Positions 47,312-59,420 of a DNA stretch of 64,000 nt are shown here, in pieces. The translations under genes were made by a program, and so were the position numbers. Under the pieces are notes generated by a model, which saw nothing but the letters and a program-made list of their open reading frames with translations, was not told where the DNA came from and ran no database searches. The stretch is from contig OX465111.1 of the NCBI GenBank assembly GCA_949987565.1, forward strand, positions 14,569,249 through 14,633,248, read 5' to 3'. This DNA comes from Luidia sarsii. Lineage: Eukaryota; Echinodermata; Asteroidea; Paxillosida; Luidiidae. How positions within the stretch are numbered: the stretch's first letter is position 1; the number at the start of each line of letters is the position of its first letter.

Positions 47312-47381
47312 CAGCTCGACGGATCCATAATGGCGTCGGCTGAATACCCCTCGCCTGGCCGCTAAATCAACTGCGGATGAA
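47312..47381 (-). CDS. GARNL3: GARNL3-like exon A (most upstream recognised exon)
   Basis: The minus-strand acceptor ends ...CCACAG at 47382-47384 and the donor CTG|GTAAGC lies at 47307-47311. The reading frame gives SSAVDLAARRGVFSRRHYGS followed by VEL. The SRRHYGSVEL segment matches the SRRHFGSVEL stretch near the N-terminus of vertebrate GARNL3. The exon ends in phase 0, as the next exon requires. A second AG 11 nt inside (exon end 47370) is also usable and would change the phase at the 5' boundary, so the exact start is open. Residues before the SRRH motif are less certain. A GA-rich array at 47035-47165 lies about 150 nt into the following intron. Confidence 0.75.
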
Positions 47382-49854
47382 CTGTGGAAAGACCAAAATG
47401 AAAACAGACAGAGAAATTAGAGAGAAACATATGAACATAAAATCGCTCAAACATCAGAGACAGTGCATATTAAGGGTTGCCTTCGGGCGTTCTGGCTGCG
47501 GAAAACTGCTTCTTGGTTGTTTTGTTGGTCACTTCAGCGCGCTCGGGTAAGGCATTCATGTCGTGCCCTTTCTGAGGAAGAGGGGGAGAGGGGAGGAACA
47601 GGTCCGTTGCCCCGGGCACAACCAGAAGCCTATTAGGGCCCGCCGGCCAGGTTTAGAGTCGACTTTGAGGCGAGGCGATACTGAGTGGGATTTGAGCAGT
47701 AAGGAAGCTTTCATAGCGTGACCACACTTTTATTTCTACCGATACAGAAAATAGTAGAAATAGATGGACTGCGTATGAACTGCTGATGAACTGCGGATGA
47801 AGGGGGAGGGCGAAAAAGTGCAGTCTAGAGAATATTTCAATCAAGTGGGAGCGTCGTATAGGAACATCGTGAACGCCTTCTTGAAATCGTTAAAGCCTTC
47901 AATGACAATCGTATCAGTAAAAGAAAAAACAAATAATCATGCCGCCTCCTTGAACATACGTCGATGATATTTAATGACCCAAATGTGTTTTTGCTTGCTG
48001 TGTAACGATAATGTGTTTTGTGTTGTTGTGTGAAAGTCCCGTGGTTCCTGTGATTGGCAATGTGTGTAATATATTACAATGTTATTTTAATGAGATTTTA
48101 TTTGTAATTGTAATATATCCTTATTATTCTTCAATAGTACAAATTATAACATTCTTGTTGATTTGCCATTGGCCACGAAAACAATGAATTAAACCAGAAT
48201 GAATGACAGAAAGAGTGAGTCCCCCCCAGAAAAAAGCACCAAAATCCCGTGGCCCCAGGGCGTATCAAATGTCGCGTTATGTTCTATATAGGCTTGACGG
48301 ATTGCGAGCACTTAGTGCTTGCATCCCTGGGACAGACCAACATTAAATGGATACGTATGAGTGCGTATACGGACAGCTCTGAGTTTGAATAAAGGTACCA
48401 AGCGTCAATGCTTTATTGGATTGGATTGTAACTGTTCTCTCCGTCAGTGGTGTTGAGTATATCTGAGTAAATTCAATTCGATTCAACTGAACATTAATTC
48501 TATTTCCACATTGCCACAAGGGTGGTCACACGGATAAACAGACCTTCGAGGCGAATTAAAGAGAATGGGGATAGTTGATGGCAATAATTAATAATGGAAC
48601 ATATATAATGACATCGAAGGAGATAAAGAAGATAGAGGCAATCATTCAGGCACATTTTAAAGACTGGGTCTTGTTAGGAAATGCTTTTAACAAATTAATC
48701 AGACATGTAGGATGCCATACAGGACCGACAACATTGAACAGTACAAACATTGGGCAGATCTAACAAACAAATGCGGACAAATTAGCGATGGGATGAGAAG
48801 GCGTGACGCTTAACAGAGTCCTAAGAGCTGGGAAAATATCTGCTATAAAGTATTAATTTCAATAATACACCTCATTCTGCCCTCACGAGCTGGCATGGGG
48901 TTTCATAATAAATCAGAGGTTTGCGGTGACACCGTGTCCAGGTTTCATGATAGGTTTTGTTAGGAACTGTTCCCATCAGAACGACACCCAGAACACCGAT
49001 CGGGCATAATGTGAATTGGCAATTGGTCGCATGAGCGCATGAGCTCCAGGTACGACCGAAGCATCTCAGCATTTCTCCTCAGAAGAACACCTCTTCTTGA
49101 AAAGAGTCACCCCGCGCGGTGTATATACCCACAAACCTTACCCATTCGCCACATCCACCCTGGACAGTTTTCAAATCGCCCTTAGTGACAATACTGATGC
49201 CCCCCCCCCCACAAATCTTCAAAGCTTCCCAGCTTTTACCCTTTCGAGCTCACAGCAGTTTCAAATCGCACCCGGTGCTGCTAGCACTGCACGCGCAAAA
49301 AAACACAATCAAATCAGACGTGCCCTTTTCAATTTTCATAATGCACAATTTGCCCATTAATCCAAAAACGAATGCAATCTCTCCCATCTTGGGCCGGCTC
49401 TTGCGGCAGGGGGGACCTGCTATCAGTGCGATCGTGCTCAGACTCCAATCAGGCGAGGGTATATTTACCCTTCGGGAGGGACCAAATGATAAAGAAGAAA
49501 AACAGAAATCAAGCAACATCGCGAGGGACCGCAGCAACTTCAAATAGAACACATCTGAAGATCAAGACGGGCGATGTTTTTATTAAAGGAAAAACAAGAC
49601 TGGCAAGTTTTTCATTCTATTTTTAGTTTTGATTGTGTTTTCGTTTTCATTTTCTTTTCTAATTTTGCTAATTCAATGGCGGAAATGCAAACGACTATTT
49701 CCGTTCCCCTTGAGTTGTCAAGATTTCCCTTTATTTCCTGGGCATTGACGTCGAATAAGAAAAAAAAATTATTTCCGTAAACAGCTTACAGGAAAACCTT
49801 TCAACAATTTGACAAAATAAAATCGCCATAGAAAAAACATGTACTCGAAACATC

Positions 49855-49970
49855 ACATGTGACCTCGGGCTTAATGTACCGGGTCTCTTGTCACCTAAGC
49901 TATCAAGCCCTTAGATGGTGGCCTTCCCAAATAGTCAACAAACATGCAAGCGGGGGCATCAGTCAGAAGG
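49855..49970 (-). mobile_element. tRNA-like SINE copy 5 (partial)
   Basis: The minus strand carries the outer words GGCCACCATCTAAGGGCTTG and GACTATTTGGGAAGG, matching copy 2; the A and B boxes are decayed. Confidence 0.55.
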
Positions 49971-50329
49971 GTTTTTTTTTTGCTTTTCTAAAAATGTTGT
50001 GCTTGCTTTTCTAAAACGTATTCATTAATGACTTGTACATAAATTTTTTTTTTACCGCCTCGGCTTTGTCGTCATAATGTGCATGCTCGGCTTCAAGGCA
50101 AATTCAATTTCCGCTCGCGGAGATGGGCCGATCACTGGCAACGATCCTGCGCTCACCCTCACCCCCCCCCCCGAACCCCCCAGAACAAGGACAGGCGCTA
50201 GGCATGGAGGGAATGGGAAACAGGCGCTATCTGCAGCAAGGAGTTCAAGCGGAAAATCGCTGATATTACCAGCCATCCTAATTGTAAAAACCATCCTCCT
50301 CTTTCACTCTTCCAGCCCCCTTCTTCTCC

Positions 50330-50361
50330 TCCTCCTCCTCCTCCTCCTCCTCCTCCTCCCA
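50330..50361 (+). repeat. (CTC)n microsatellite
   Basis: About ten CTC triplets in a pyrimidine-rich patch. Confidence 0.9.
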
Positions 50362-50529
50362 GTCCTTCGTCTTTTCTCACACGTCTTCTCCTTCTCTTGG
50401 CTTATCACGGGGGGAGGGGGCGCTGGATGGCCCGGTTTTGTTCAGCGAGGCCCGGGGTCTTCGGGCGATGCAATGCGGTTAGGTGCCGGACACACAGTAG
50501 TCTTTAAAGTTGATATAAAAAAATGGAGG

Positions 50530-51250
50530 CGTAGGTGTATAGGAGAGAACTAGAGAAATACACATTGGTGTGTATTGCATCCATACTTATGAAGGTTTTC
50601 ATATGTATGTAGTGTTCAGATATTTTTTAGTAAGTAGGTCGGAGAGCAAACTAGAGACCTACACACTGATGTGTATTGCACCCAGTAGGTTTGAAGGTTT
50701 TAATAATGTATATAGTGTTCAGATATTTTTGAGTTATTAGGTCGGGGAGCAAACTAGAGACCTATACACTAACGTGTATTGCACTCAGTATGTATAAAGA
50801 TTTTAATATGTTTGTGGTGTTTACTAATTATTGAGTTACTACGTCGGTGAGCAATGTGTAGAGACCTACACATTGACGTGTATTGCACCCAATGGGTATA
50901 AAGGTTATAATATGTACATTATGTAGTGTTCAGACATTTTTTTATTTATTAGGTCGGAGAGCAAACTAGAGACCTATACACTAGCGTGTATTACACCCAG
51001 TAGGCATAAAGGTTTCGATAGGTATGTAGTGTATGCAGTGTTAAGATTAAGTGTATTGCACCCAGTAGGTATAAAGGTTTTGATAGGTTTGTAGTGTAGG
51101 CCTATGTAGTGTTAAGATTAAGTGTATCGCACCCAGTTGGTATAAAGGTTTTGATAGCCTAGGTATGTAGTGTATGCAGTGTTAAGATGATTGACTAATT
51201 AGGTCGGAGAGCGAACCAGAGACCTACAGACTGGCGTGTATTGCATGCAA
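50530..51250 (+). repeat. ~104-bp satellite array
   Basis: The marker AGGTCGG(A/G)GAGCAAACTAG recurs at 50636, 50739, 50841 (diverged), 50951 and 51201. Between 51000 and 51200 two shorter units of about 75 bp lack the marker. Shared words include GTGTATTGCACCCAGTAGG and TATAAAGGTTTTGATAGG. Confidence 0.9.
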
Positions 51251-52279
51251 TGCTCAGTGTTGCTTCGGTGAGATGTGTGGCGTGATTCACCGCCCACGTG
51301 AGCCCATATCCCCGCACTCGGATGCTCCCGTTGCCTGCACGCTTCATAACCCGGCGCCATTTGGTATGCAGCTTCCCAAACCCATCATTCAATGCGTGGA
51401 GGTGTTTTAGATTGAAACAACGACCATCCCCCCCCACCTTTCCCCTGTAATGAATCCGGTGAATCCAAGCATGAGCCGAGGGTCTCCGAAACCCACCTGG
51501 GTCCCCTCTGCCCAGATACACAGATAACAAAGCGGACGACTCTTGTCGTAAGACACTGGTCTGGTTCCCCGTCTCCTCATGTAATATAATTATGGATCCC
51601 GTGAGTCGTCATGCCCCCGAGTCCCACTCCCTCCCCTATAATTGTACAGATGCACAGAGCGCCGGGAAGGGGTGGGGTACTGGGACTTGCCAAACAAAAA
51701 TGGCGACCGAAATGCGATCTGGGATGTACCTCGGAGGGGAGTGGAATGGGATGGGCAGGGGGTTGGCTTTGGAGGTTTGTAACAATACACGGTGCTCCCA
51801 ACTCCACGCCATGAATGGTGAGCGGGATATAGTGACATCGCTGGGCGGTGCACATCGGCACAGAGGTGAGCGCTTCATCGAATTAGACGGCCCCACGAGA
51901 CGCGTGGAGGTGAGGCACCGCCATACAACACGCGGCACAACCGCCACAGGCCTCCCCCAAACCATAGTTCGCATAATGAAAACTCGGCCTGTATCTCTAG
52001 ACGGACACTGCTCTTTCCTCAGTCCTCAGTCCAGAGGAAGAAAGGAAAAGAAAACACTAGTAATGAGGACATGGTGGACGCAAATGCGAAGCCGATGCAC
52101 AGGCTATGGGAAACAGCCACTTTCGAGTCTTCCCCAACGAGCCCCGCCATGCTATTAATATTTATCAACTCGCTAAGCACCGCATTTTGTGACATGTCCT
52201 GAGTGGTAAATTGCAACGGGTGCTGTTTTATTTATTTTGGTCTAGACGAATGGTAAGTTGTTGTTTTTACGTTCCTGGG

Positions 52280-53140
52280 CATGTGGGGCAATAGGGAATG
52301 GAATACATAGAGACAGAGGGGAAGAAAGAGACAGAGAGGGGATAGGAAAATATAGAGACGGCTATACACAGAATAGAGACTAAAACAGAGCTACAGAAGG
52401 GCAGACAGATAGACAGAGAGAAAGGGAGACGGGGTGAGACAGAGAGGGGGTGGGTAAATAATAGAGACAGAGAGGCAGAGGCAGAGGCAGGGAGACAGAG
52501 GGGCTAAGAGATAGACGGAGAGGAAAGGAGAAAGAGAGACAGAGAGGGGTTTGGTAAAAAAAAAACAGAGAGAGAGAGAGAGATAGGGGCAGAGACAGAG
52601 CCGACAGAGGGGCGGAGACATACAGCGGGAGAGAAGAATGGACACAGAGAGAGATGGGCAGGGTTAGACAGAGAAAGTGGCCGACAGAGATAGCGAAAGT
52701 GGGACAAAGAGACAGATAGACAAATTTACAGTGAGATAAAGACATAAAAAAGTAGAGATAAGATTATATATAAATATAGATAAAGACAGACAGACAGGCA
52801 ATCAGAACAAAAAACAAAGAGACAGTCTGTAAGATAAAGAGACAGTGAGAAAAAGAGAAACGGACATTAGATACAGACAGAGAGACAGCTATACAGAGAC
52901 AGACGGAGATACAATCACAAAAATAGACAGAGAGGGAGACAAAGAGGCAGTTTGAGACAGAGACAGACAGGCAGAAAGAGGAAGAGAAAGAAAAACAGAG
53001 AGAAAGCGAGTAGATGGAGACAGACAGACAGACATAACCATGCAGGCAGTCAGAGTAAGAGGGAGAGAAGCAGAGAGACAGACGGTAGACGGAGACAGAG
53101 AGACGGATGGAGACAGGGAGACAGGGACAAAGGGCCGTCA
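52280..53140 (+). repeat. GAGACAGA degenerate array
   Basis: About 860 bp dominated by GAGACAGA, CAGACAGA and GAGAGAG words, interrupted by AT-rich patches (52740-52780). It explains the Ser/Leu/Cys-rich minus frames here. Confidence 0.88.
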
Positions 53141-53384
53141 CACCACGGGCACGGGAGGGGGACGAGTTGACAGCGCTTGGCAGCGAGCCAGGCTGATCTC
53201 ATCAAAGAGCAATAAGGATGCGGGTGCCATAGGGGGAGCGTCTGGGGTGGAAAGGTAAAGATAGGGGAAGGGAAACTGCTAAGACCGGATCTCCCGAGAG
53301 CTGCGTGTCTACATTCATTGAGGTACAGTGTCTAACTTAGAACCTTCAAGACTACCCCAACGAAAAGCCAGTCGCCATTCGATT

Positions 53385-53625
53385 CATGTAAAACAAACAT
53401 CTTGCAAACTGCTTTCGCACTTAAATTACCAAAATGCATATCTCAACACTTTTACCTTTTCGATCTTCAAAGGGACCTTTCTTGCAGACAGAAAGCCCCT
53501 TTTCAGCCTTCATTTAAAATAATTCCTGATATTATTATTGTTTCTTTTAGATACATTACATCTCAAGTCCTTTCTCAAAGACAGATAAAAGTTTAGCTAG
53601 GATAGAAACCTCAGGCCCTGAGTCA
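53385..53625. repeat. GGCCTGAC/GGACCTTTCTC family fragments
   Basis: TTTTCGATCTTCAAAGGGAC with CTTTCTTGCAGACAGAAAG, then AGTCCTTTCTCAAAGACAG and GATAGAAACCTCAGGCCCTG; two diverged, possibly overlapping copies. Confidence 0.5.
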
Positions 53626-54257
53626 GTTTGCAGTATAGAAACCTCTTGCAGATTGATATCACTAAACAAAACAGGTACATGCAATATGCTGACACGCTGG
53701 ATAACAAAGTTGTCTCGTACCACCGTCGTCCGCCGTATTACAACAGGAACCTTGTTGTCTTCTAATCTAACCGCCTGTCTGGGCTACGCCAGACTTGCTT
53801 GCAGCAAGTCAGCAAGTCGCCGCTGGTTTTCCGTCGTTGATGGCGACCCTTTATTATCTGCGACATGGAACCCGCCATCGCGTGTGCGCGCTGTTATATC
53901 AATGCAGTGGCTGCATTGTTGGCGTGCGGGAGACGGGGGACCAGACGGGGGACCAGATGGGGGACACACGAGGGGGGGGGGGGGCATGACTGTACGTTGA
54001 GGCCTCTCCAAGGCTTCGACCTACTTTGCTATGGTGCCAAGAGAGAAAAAAACGCGTCATTTCAATGCGCTGTGTCCGTCCCAATAGGCGGCACGGTTTG
54101 GCAAAGGAATCACCTCCTCACTCTCCTATACTTGTGAATATACCGCGATCGTTTGCTGAGCACATAACGCTATAGAGTGATTAAACCATGTTTGGGATTG
54201 ACGACATCGTTCAAAGCATCAACAAAATTATTTTAAATGGTTATTAATTTCGGACTG

Positions 54258-54375
54258 GAGCCCCCACACCGGCAAAGATAGTTGAGTATTTAGGAAGGCC
54301 ACCATGTACGGGCTGGATAACTCAGATGGTAAGAGCACCGGTAAGTGAAGCTAAATGTCACGGGTTGAAATCCAT
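54258..54375 (+). mobile_element. tRNA-like SINE copy 6
   Basis: Head AGCCCCCACACCGGCAAAGA, A-box-like TAACTCAGATGG (54318-54329) and B box GGGTTGAAATCC (54362-54373). It is in the opposite orientation to copies 1, 2, 4 and 5, so the element boundaries can be read on both strands. Confidence 0.72.
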
Positions 54376-54954
54376 TCCCTAATTTCCTGCGCGATATATC
54401 TTTTTTCAAATTATAAGCAGAATTAATCAAATTAATTAATCACATTAATCGAAAAAAGATGGAAATTTTAACAGTCCGTTTTTCATTCGTCTGAGTGTTT
54501 CATTGAGAAAAAAAACCAACTACAACACCGACGACAGCATTGGACATAGATGCGGCAGAGCAGAGGAACATTTACGATCGCGATGAAGTTAACCAGTAGG
54601 CCTATTGCGGGTTATTTCAAGAAAATGAAATGCACATCAGAGTTTGACATCAGAATGTATTTCCCTGTATGTCTCCCTGGCTCCCCCCAGTCCTGTCTAC
54701 ATCTCTATCTGGCACGCTATTCATCCACGAACCGAGCCCAGCAGGTCCACAGCGGCCCATTCGCTGTAACGCACGTACAGTGCACACATTATGAAAGCGC
54801 CGTCCACCTTGGCGTATATCGTGTTTTTTTTAACCCGAGCAGAATCCAATCGGGTCGAGACCACAATCTACACTGGAAAAAAAGCCAATGAAACCCCTCT
54901 CGTTTTGCCGAACACAATGTGTTTCTCAATCAAATGTTAATAATGAAGTTAATA

Positions 54955-55025
54955 CAAAAACTTTGAGAAAGGTCCTGCTAGGATCGAAACGTCAGGCCCT
55001 CTAACTTTTGAAATGTTATTAATAA
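54955..55025. repeat. GGCCTGAC/GGACCTTTCTC family copy
   Basis: Reads CTTTGAGAAAGGTCCTGCTA then GGATCGAAACGTCAGGCCCT; the closest match to the family consensus in the window. Confidence 0.65.
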
Positions 55026-55154
55026 TCAAATACTATATCGTTACTATCAGACACGATGGGAGGTATAATGGTTGATCTGCACCAAGACAATCCATTAGTT
55101 TGGCTTTTATGTGATTAACAACGTTACCAGTTAGTATTCCGACCAATATTGGTC

Positions 55155-55399
55155 AACAGGAGTGGATGGGACATTATCCTTAGGTGTAGTCATGGTGGAC
55201 TCTTGAAAGTTGTCGCTGAGAGACGACTAGGAGGGGAGCAAGAGGAAGGAAGCGAATGTCGATGCTGGATAGCATCAAAGGGAGAGAGTCGTATCAAAGC
55301 GTGAAAGAGAGAGCTCAAGGATGGAGTGACTTGGTTGGCAACCATCTGTCTCGAAAGACAATGGAGTCTGCACGTGGGATTTGTCGGTGTTACTGTTAG
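55155..55399 (+). pseudogene. decayed non-LTR retrotransposon C-terminal tail
   Basis: Frame 55235-55396 reads GARGRKRMSMLDSIKGRESY and continues QSVKERAQGWSDLVGN, then stops at 55397-55399. The RGRKRM..LDSIKG..SY..V.ERAQ.W pattern is like the conserved C-terminal end of LINE reverse-transcriptase proteins (RGRPR..W.D.I......A.DR..WR). An upstream piece in another frame (from 55155: RSGWDIILRCSHGGLLKVV) indicates a frameshift near 55233. No reverse-transcriptase core motif is visible in the window. Confidence 0.5.
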
Positions 55400-55759
55400 T
55401 GACTGCTGTCAGTGAAGCAGTGCCGACTGTGACTGCAGAGCCCTATGCGGGATCTGCAGAACCGATGGCATTTGATGCAGGTGAAGTCGGTGGGGGCGGA
55501 AGGAGCAGACTGGAGCCTCTGCCGCCGGCTACAAGGGACACTAAAGGGGTACTAAAAGGGACAAACAACCAATGCCTTCTCGGGCTCCATGGATATGGAA
55601 TTGTACCACAGTTTGTCAAAAGTCGGTCGAATCATAGAGCAAGAAAACGTCCTTGTTGTACGGTTCAATGATACCTAACACTGGCCGGCCATTGTTTGGA
55701 TGGGGAGTTAGGTTGGGGGAGGTGATGCTATTGGAACTGGGGCCGCTTCCAGTCGAGTC

Positions 55760-55990
55760 CGTTCAGCCATCGCTCGTTCGCCATCGCTGGCTCGCCATCA
55801 CTGGTTCGCCATCGCTGGTTCACGATCGCTGGTTCGCCATCGCTGGTTCGCCATCACTGGTACACCGTCGCTGGTTCACGATCGCTGGTTTGCCATTACT
55901 GGTTCGCCATCGCTGGTTCGCCATCGCTGGTTCACCATCGCTGGTTCGCCATCGCTGGTTCACCATCGCTGATACACCATCGCTGGTTCG
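55760..55990 (+). repeat. 14-bp minisatellite (GCCATCGCTGGTTC)
   Basis: About 15 copies of GCCATCGCTGGTTC with variants (ACCATC, ACGATC, ACACCATC). The frame rotates each unit, giving HRWFAIAGSPSLV-type translations. Confidence 0.92.
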
Positions 55991-56399
55991 GTCTGCTATC
56001 TCCGCGTGCGTGATAATGCGAGTTGCATAGTACGAACGGTGGGCTGGTTGAGGTAACGCACCGTCCACATTGGCTGCGGTCGCGTGTACGTACATGTACG
56101 AGCCGCCCACAGCGGGACAGTGCACAGCGAGCCACACGGTAAATGGGTGGATAGGAGTGTGCTGCAATCGTGTGACAAGCCCGTAGCCAAACTGGAGCGA
56201 ACTTGTGATTTGACGAATCCCAACGCCTTGCAAGGACGCAAACACGACATGCACAGCCATCGGCATTCTACCATGGTGACGGATCTCTCACCCCAATCGA
56301 TTTAATCTCCTCCATATCTGTTTCCTTCTCTTTCAGGTGACACCGAGGGTTATTAAAAAAGAGCTGGTTGTCTGTTACCCTTGAAACGACGGTAGATTT

Positions 56400-56460
56400 A
56401 AAGATAGAGAGAGGTAGGGAGAGAGAGGCAGAGAGGGAGAGAGAGGGGATTGAGAGGGAC
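56400..56460 (+). repeat. GAGAGG purine tract
   Basis: A short AGAGAGAGGTAGGGAGAGAG run. Confidence 0.8.
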
Positions 56461-56829
56461 AGGCGGTGAGGGGTATGATTGGGGTCGCGTGGCGCTGGCC
56501 CATAGGGTCGGAGGTGTGAGTAGGGGGCGGGTGGTCCTTCCTGGACGAATACGAGCCCAGAAAGTGGACATCTACATGTATAACCAAGGGGTGACCGGCC
56601 GGCTGCGTGGGCGAGGCGGGGTTGAAAAAAAATTAAGCCCGTTTCACACTAGAACGTTTCACCCAGGCGTCACCCGCGAGATTGCTCTGCTAGGCACTAG
56701 GGTGGAATATTTTGGCACCGGGGCGGGACACTTTTACCGGGGCGAGACCTGTAGTGGTAAATGAGGCAGGGCTGAGCTCGACCCGGGGCGAGAAATCACA
56801 CACAGATCATCAAAAGCGCGTCTCTTCAT

Positions 56830-57230
56830 TGTATCTGCGTGTCTCTTTCTATCTCTCTGTACGTGCCTCTCTGTTTCTCTCTTTCTCTGTCTGTCTCTCT
56901 CCCTTTCTATATTTCTATCTATCTCTCCACATGTCTTTATCTGTCTCTCTATCGGTCTCTCCCTTTCTCTGTCTATCCTTGTCTCAGTTTCTCTCAATGG
57001 CTGTTTCTCTGTCTCTTTCTCTCCTTTGCCTTCTCTCCGTATCGTTCTCTCTATCGTTTTCTTTCTGCACATTTCTCTCTATCTTTCCATCTCTTCCTCT
57101 ATCCCCATGTTCCTCAGTCTCTCTCTTTCTCTGTCTCAAACTCTGTATCTGTTTCTCTATCTCTCACCGTCTGTACAACTTATCGGGTATCACCTAGTGC
57201 ACTCTCTTCCACTCTCTCATCCTCTCTCAA
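56830..57230 (+). repeat. TCTCTCTGT pyrimidine-rich tract
   Basis: Degenerate CTCTGTTTCTCTCTTTCTCT words over about 400 bp; the overlapping Ser/Leu/Phe frames (56712-57427) derive from it. Confidence 0.82.
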
Positions 57231-58269
57231 AGCCCTCCGAGCTGCAGGGCTTAAGCAAACTAAGAAAAAACCCAGGGATTGACCCATTAGCCGGTCGTTT
57301 CACGGGATCGTTACATTCCGGGGGACCGGCGGCTGTGCACCGGTTCGCCCTCGGGACACGAGGGAAGAAGGAAGGGGATGAACCCGCCTGCAACCCCACA
57401 CCCCCCAAAAAAATCGAACGGCGCTAAAATCAACCAAGGTGCTTGGACTTTCTATCGACCCGAGGGCAGCGCCTGTAGGGGAAGGGGAAATCTCAGCAGA
57501 ACCTCGGTACACTCTCGGGTTGCGATACGGCACCGTGTAACCTGACTGGCATCTGAAATCCCTCTCAGCCGCCCTCGGGTCGGCTGATGGGTGGGAGAGG
57601 GTGGGGACCGCTAGCTCTACTACACCGGTAAATTCAAGCCCTTTGGAGGGGATACGGTGGTTTACACTTCCCTCTGTTCGCTTGCACTTGACCCTACGCT
57701 AAATTACCATCATCACCCGATACACTTCTGTTAAAGTTGGCTTCCTCTTAGTGCCGTTAATCCGATTTTGGTGTCCAAACAGGATTACTGGATGACAACT
57801 ATTTTCTTTTTTCTTTTTTTTAGTTCGGACAAAGTGCCGGCAAAAACGTACGAGCATCGCAGCTTATATGCATGATATCATTAATGGCCTGCCCCCCGGG
57901 AATATTATAGGACCGCTTGGACATTACTTTGTACCATTATATTATCGGTGTTTTTTTTTTTAAATCCAATCCGGATGATTGCGGGCACATCCGGCCAATC
58001 ACTCGCGGCGTCCGGCCAAGTTTCCGGGCAGACGGGACGCGCCGCGCCGGTGGGCGACGCATATCCGGGCGGGTTGTGGGGCTTGGGGACCGACGGGGCC
58101 CAGACTGTTTTCATCTCTCGCCCTGCACGACTGGGAGAAAAACAATACACACACCAGAAGACCGATGATGCGTCGGTCAACCAGACCCTCATAGAAACCA
58201 GACTGCATCGTCCGTAGGCCTACCATCCGCGTTCTGTATAATTATTCCTATCAGGGAGTCTTCTGCCAC

Positions 58270-58470
58270 CGAATCAATCTCTCTCCACTCTCTCCCCTCT
58301 CTCACCTCTCTTCACTCACTCATCTCTCCTTTCTCTCCTCTCTCTCTCTCTCATCCCTCTCTTCTCTCTTCTCTCTCATATCTCTCCTCTCACTATCCCT
58401 CTCTTCTCTCTTCTCTCTCATATCTCTCCTCTCACTATCCCTCTCTTCCTCTTTGGCTCTCTTTTTATCT
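58270..58470 (+). repeat. CTCT tract with a duplicated ~63-bp block
   Basis: The block CTCTTCTCTCTTCTCTCTCA-TATCTCTCCTCTCACTATCC occurs twice in tandem between about 58360 and 58450. Confidence 0.8.
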
Positions 58471-58648
58471 ACCTCGCAGTCCGTCTGTCTCTCTGTCTCT
58501 CTATGTCTCTTTCTTTCTGTCTCTCTGTCACTGTCTTTATGCAAATCTCTCTTGTGTCTGTCCGTCTCTCGGTGTCTGTCCTGTCTGTCTGTCTCTCTCT
58601 CTCTTTCTGTCTGTCTTTCTGCGAATGTCTCTGTCTCCGGCTGTCTCC

Positions 58649-58701
<53 letters not shown>

Positions 58702-58810
58702 GCTCTTTCTGTCTGTCTTTCTGCGAATGTCTCTGTCTCCGGCTGTCTCCGGTTGTCTGTCTGTCTGTCTGTCTGTCTGTATGTATGTCTGTATGTCTGT
58801 TAGTTCGTTT
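58470..58810 (+). repeat. (GTCT)n array with duplicated block
   Basis: TGTC/GTCT microsatellite. The string CTGCGAATGTCTCTGTCTCC occurs at about 58619 and 58721, marking a ~100-bp block duplication. Confidence 0.88.
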
Positions 58811-58904
58811 CTCTCCCTCTTGGACACAGCAGGTATACAGTCAGTCCCGATTCGCATCACCACCGACCACGGACAAACATCCATCCCAACCTCCAGCTCC
58901 CCCT

Positions 58905-58934
58905 CCACCTCTCTCTCTCCCTCTCTCTCTTTCA

Positions 58935-58985
<51 letters not shown>

Positions 58986-59130
58986 CAAATTTGGAAGGGA
59001 AGTTCCAACGCTCGCCATGCGGGTCGCCTCCCCCATCTCACCACGAATCCATTAGTCAGGGGACCCCCTGCTTCCCCTCTCCCTCCTCTCCCTCCTCTCT
59101 CTCCTCTCCCTCCTCTCCTCTCCTCTCGGA
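58905..59130 (+). repeat. (CT)n tracts
   Basis: Two CT-rich blocks (58905-58985 and 59075-59127) separated by about 90 bp of unique sequence. Confidence 0.85.
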
Positions 59131-59420
59131 AAACGTGCCGAAACTGCTTAAAGCTTGCCTCCCCGGAGTAAACACACTTAAAACCAGTGCACGGAAACCA
59201 GACCAGACCCGACCCACACACGCGCATACACAAGAACCCTTTAAAAACCTGCTATACATCGGCAAATAAAACGTCCCTTCTCGATAGCATGATGTGAATG
59301 CTAATGACCGTTTCACCAATGGTGACGATGTTGACCGAGAAAATCACACACACACCAGTATCGACAATTTGAAATCTTCGGCGTCCGACCAAGTGCACTT
59401 ACTCGTTTTTAGTGATTAAT

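Larger units (their letters stand above)
5034..47381 (-). other. GARNL3: GARNL3-like gene, partial (spliced, minus strand)
   Basis: This is the span of at least five short exons that read consecutively on the minus strand: 47312-47381, 30562-30630, 17002-17089, 8697-8815 and 5034-5098, with an optional 52-nt exon at 20303-20354. Every intron boundary is GT-AG and the phases join without a break. The translated order of motifs (SRRHYGSVEL, GRFRVEDG, YQTRWYFKYFLGK, FLSVVLTD, VPQYRSILW, GTQKICIPYNP) matches what I remember of vertebrate GARNL3. That protein has a Rap/Ran-GAP domain and a C-terminal CNH-like domain and is predicted to stimulate GTP hydrolysis by a Rap/Ral-type small GTPase; its in vivo substrate is poorly known. 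Only the region before and entering the GAP domain is present. The 5' end should lie above 47.4 kb and the GAP core below 5.0 kb, outside the window. The assignment is from memory, not from a search. Confidence 0.78.

Noticed and set aside
51592..52158. 188-codon plus-strand frame
   Set aside because: Mixed composition but no recognisable domain; overlapping frames are equally open and the part around 52020-52160 reads better in a different frame without homology.
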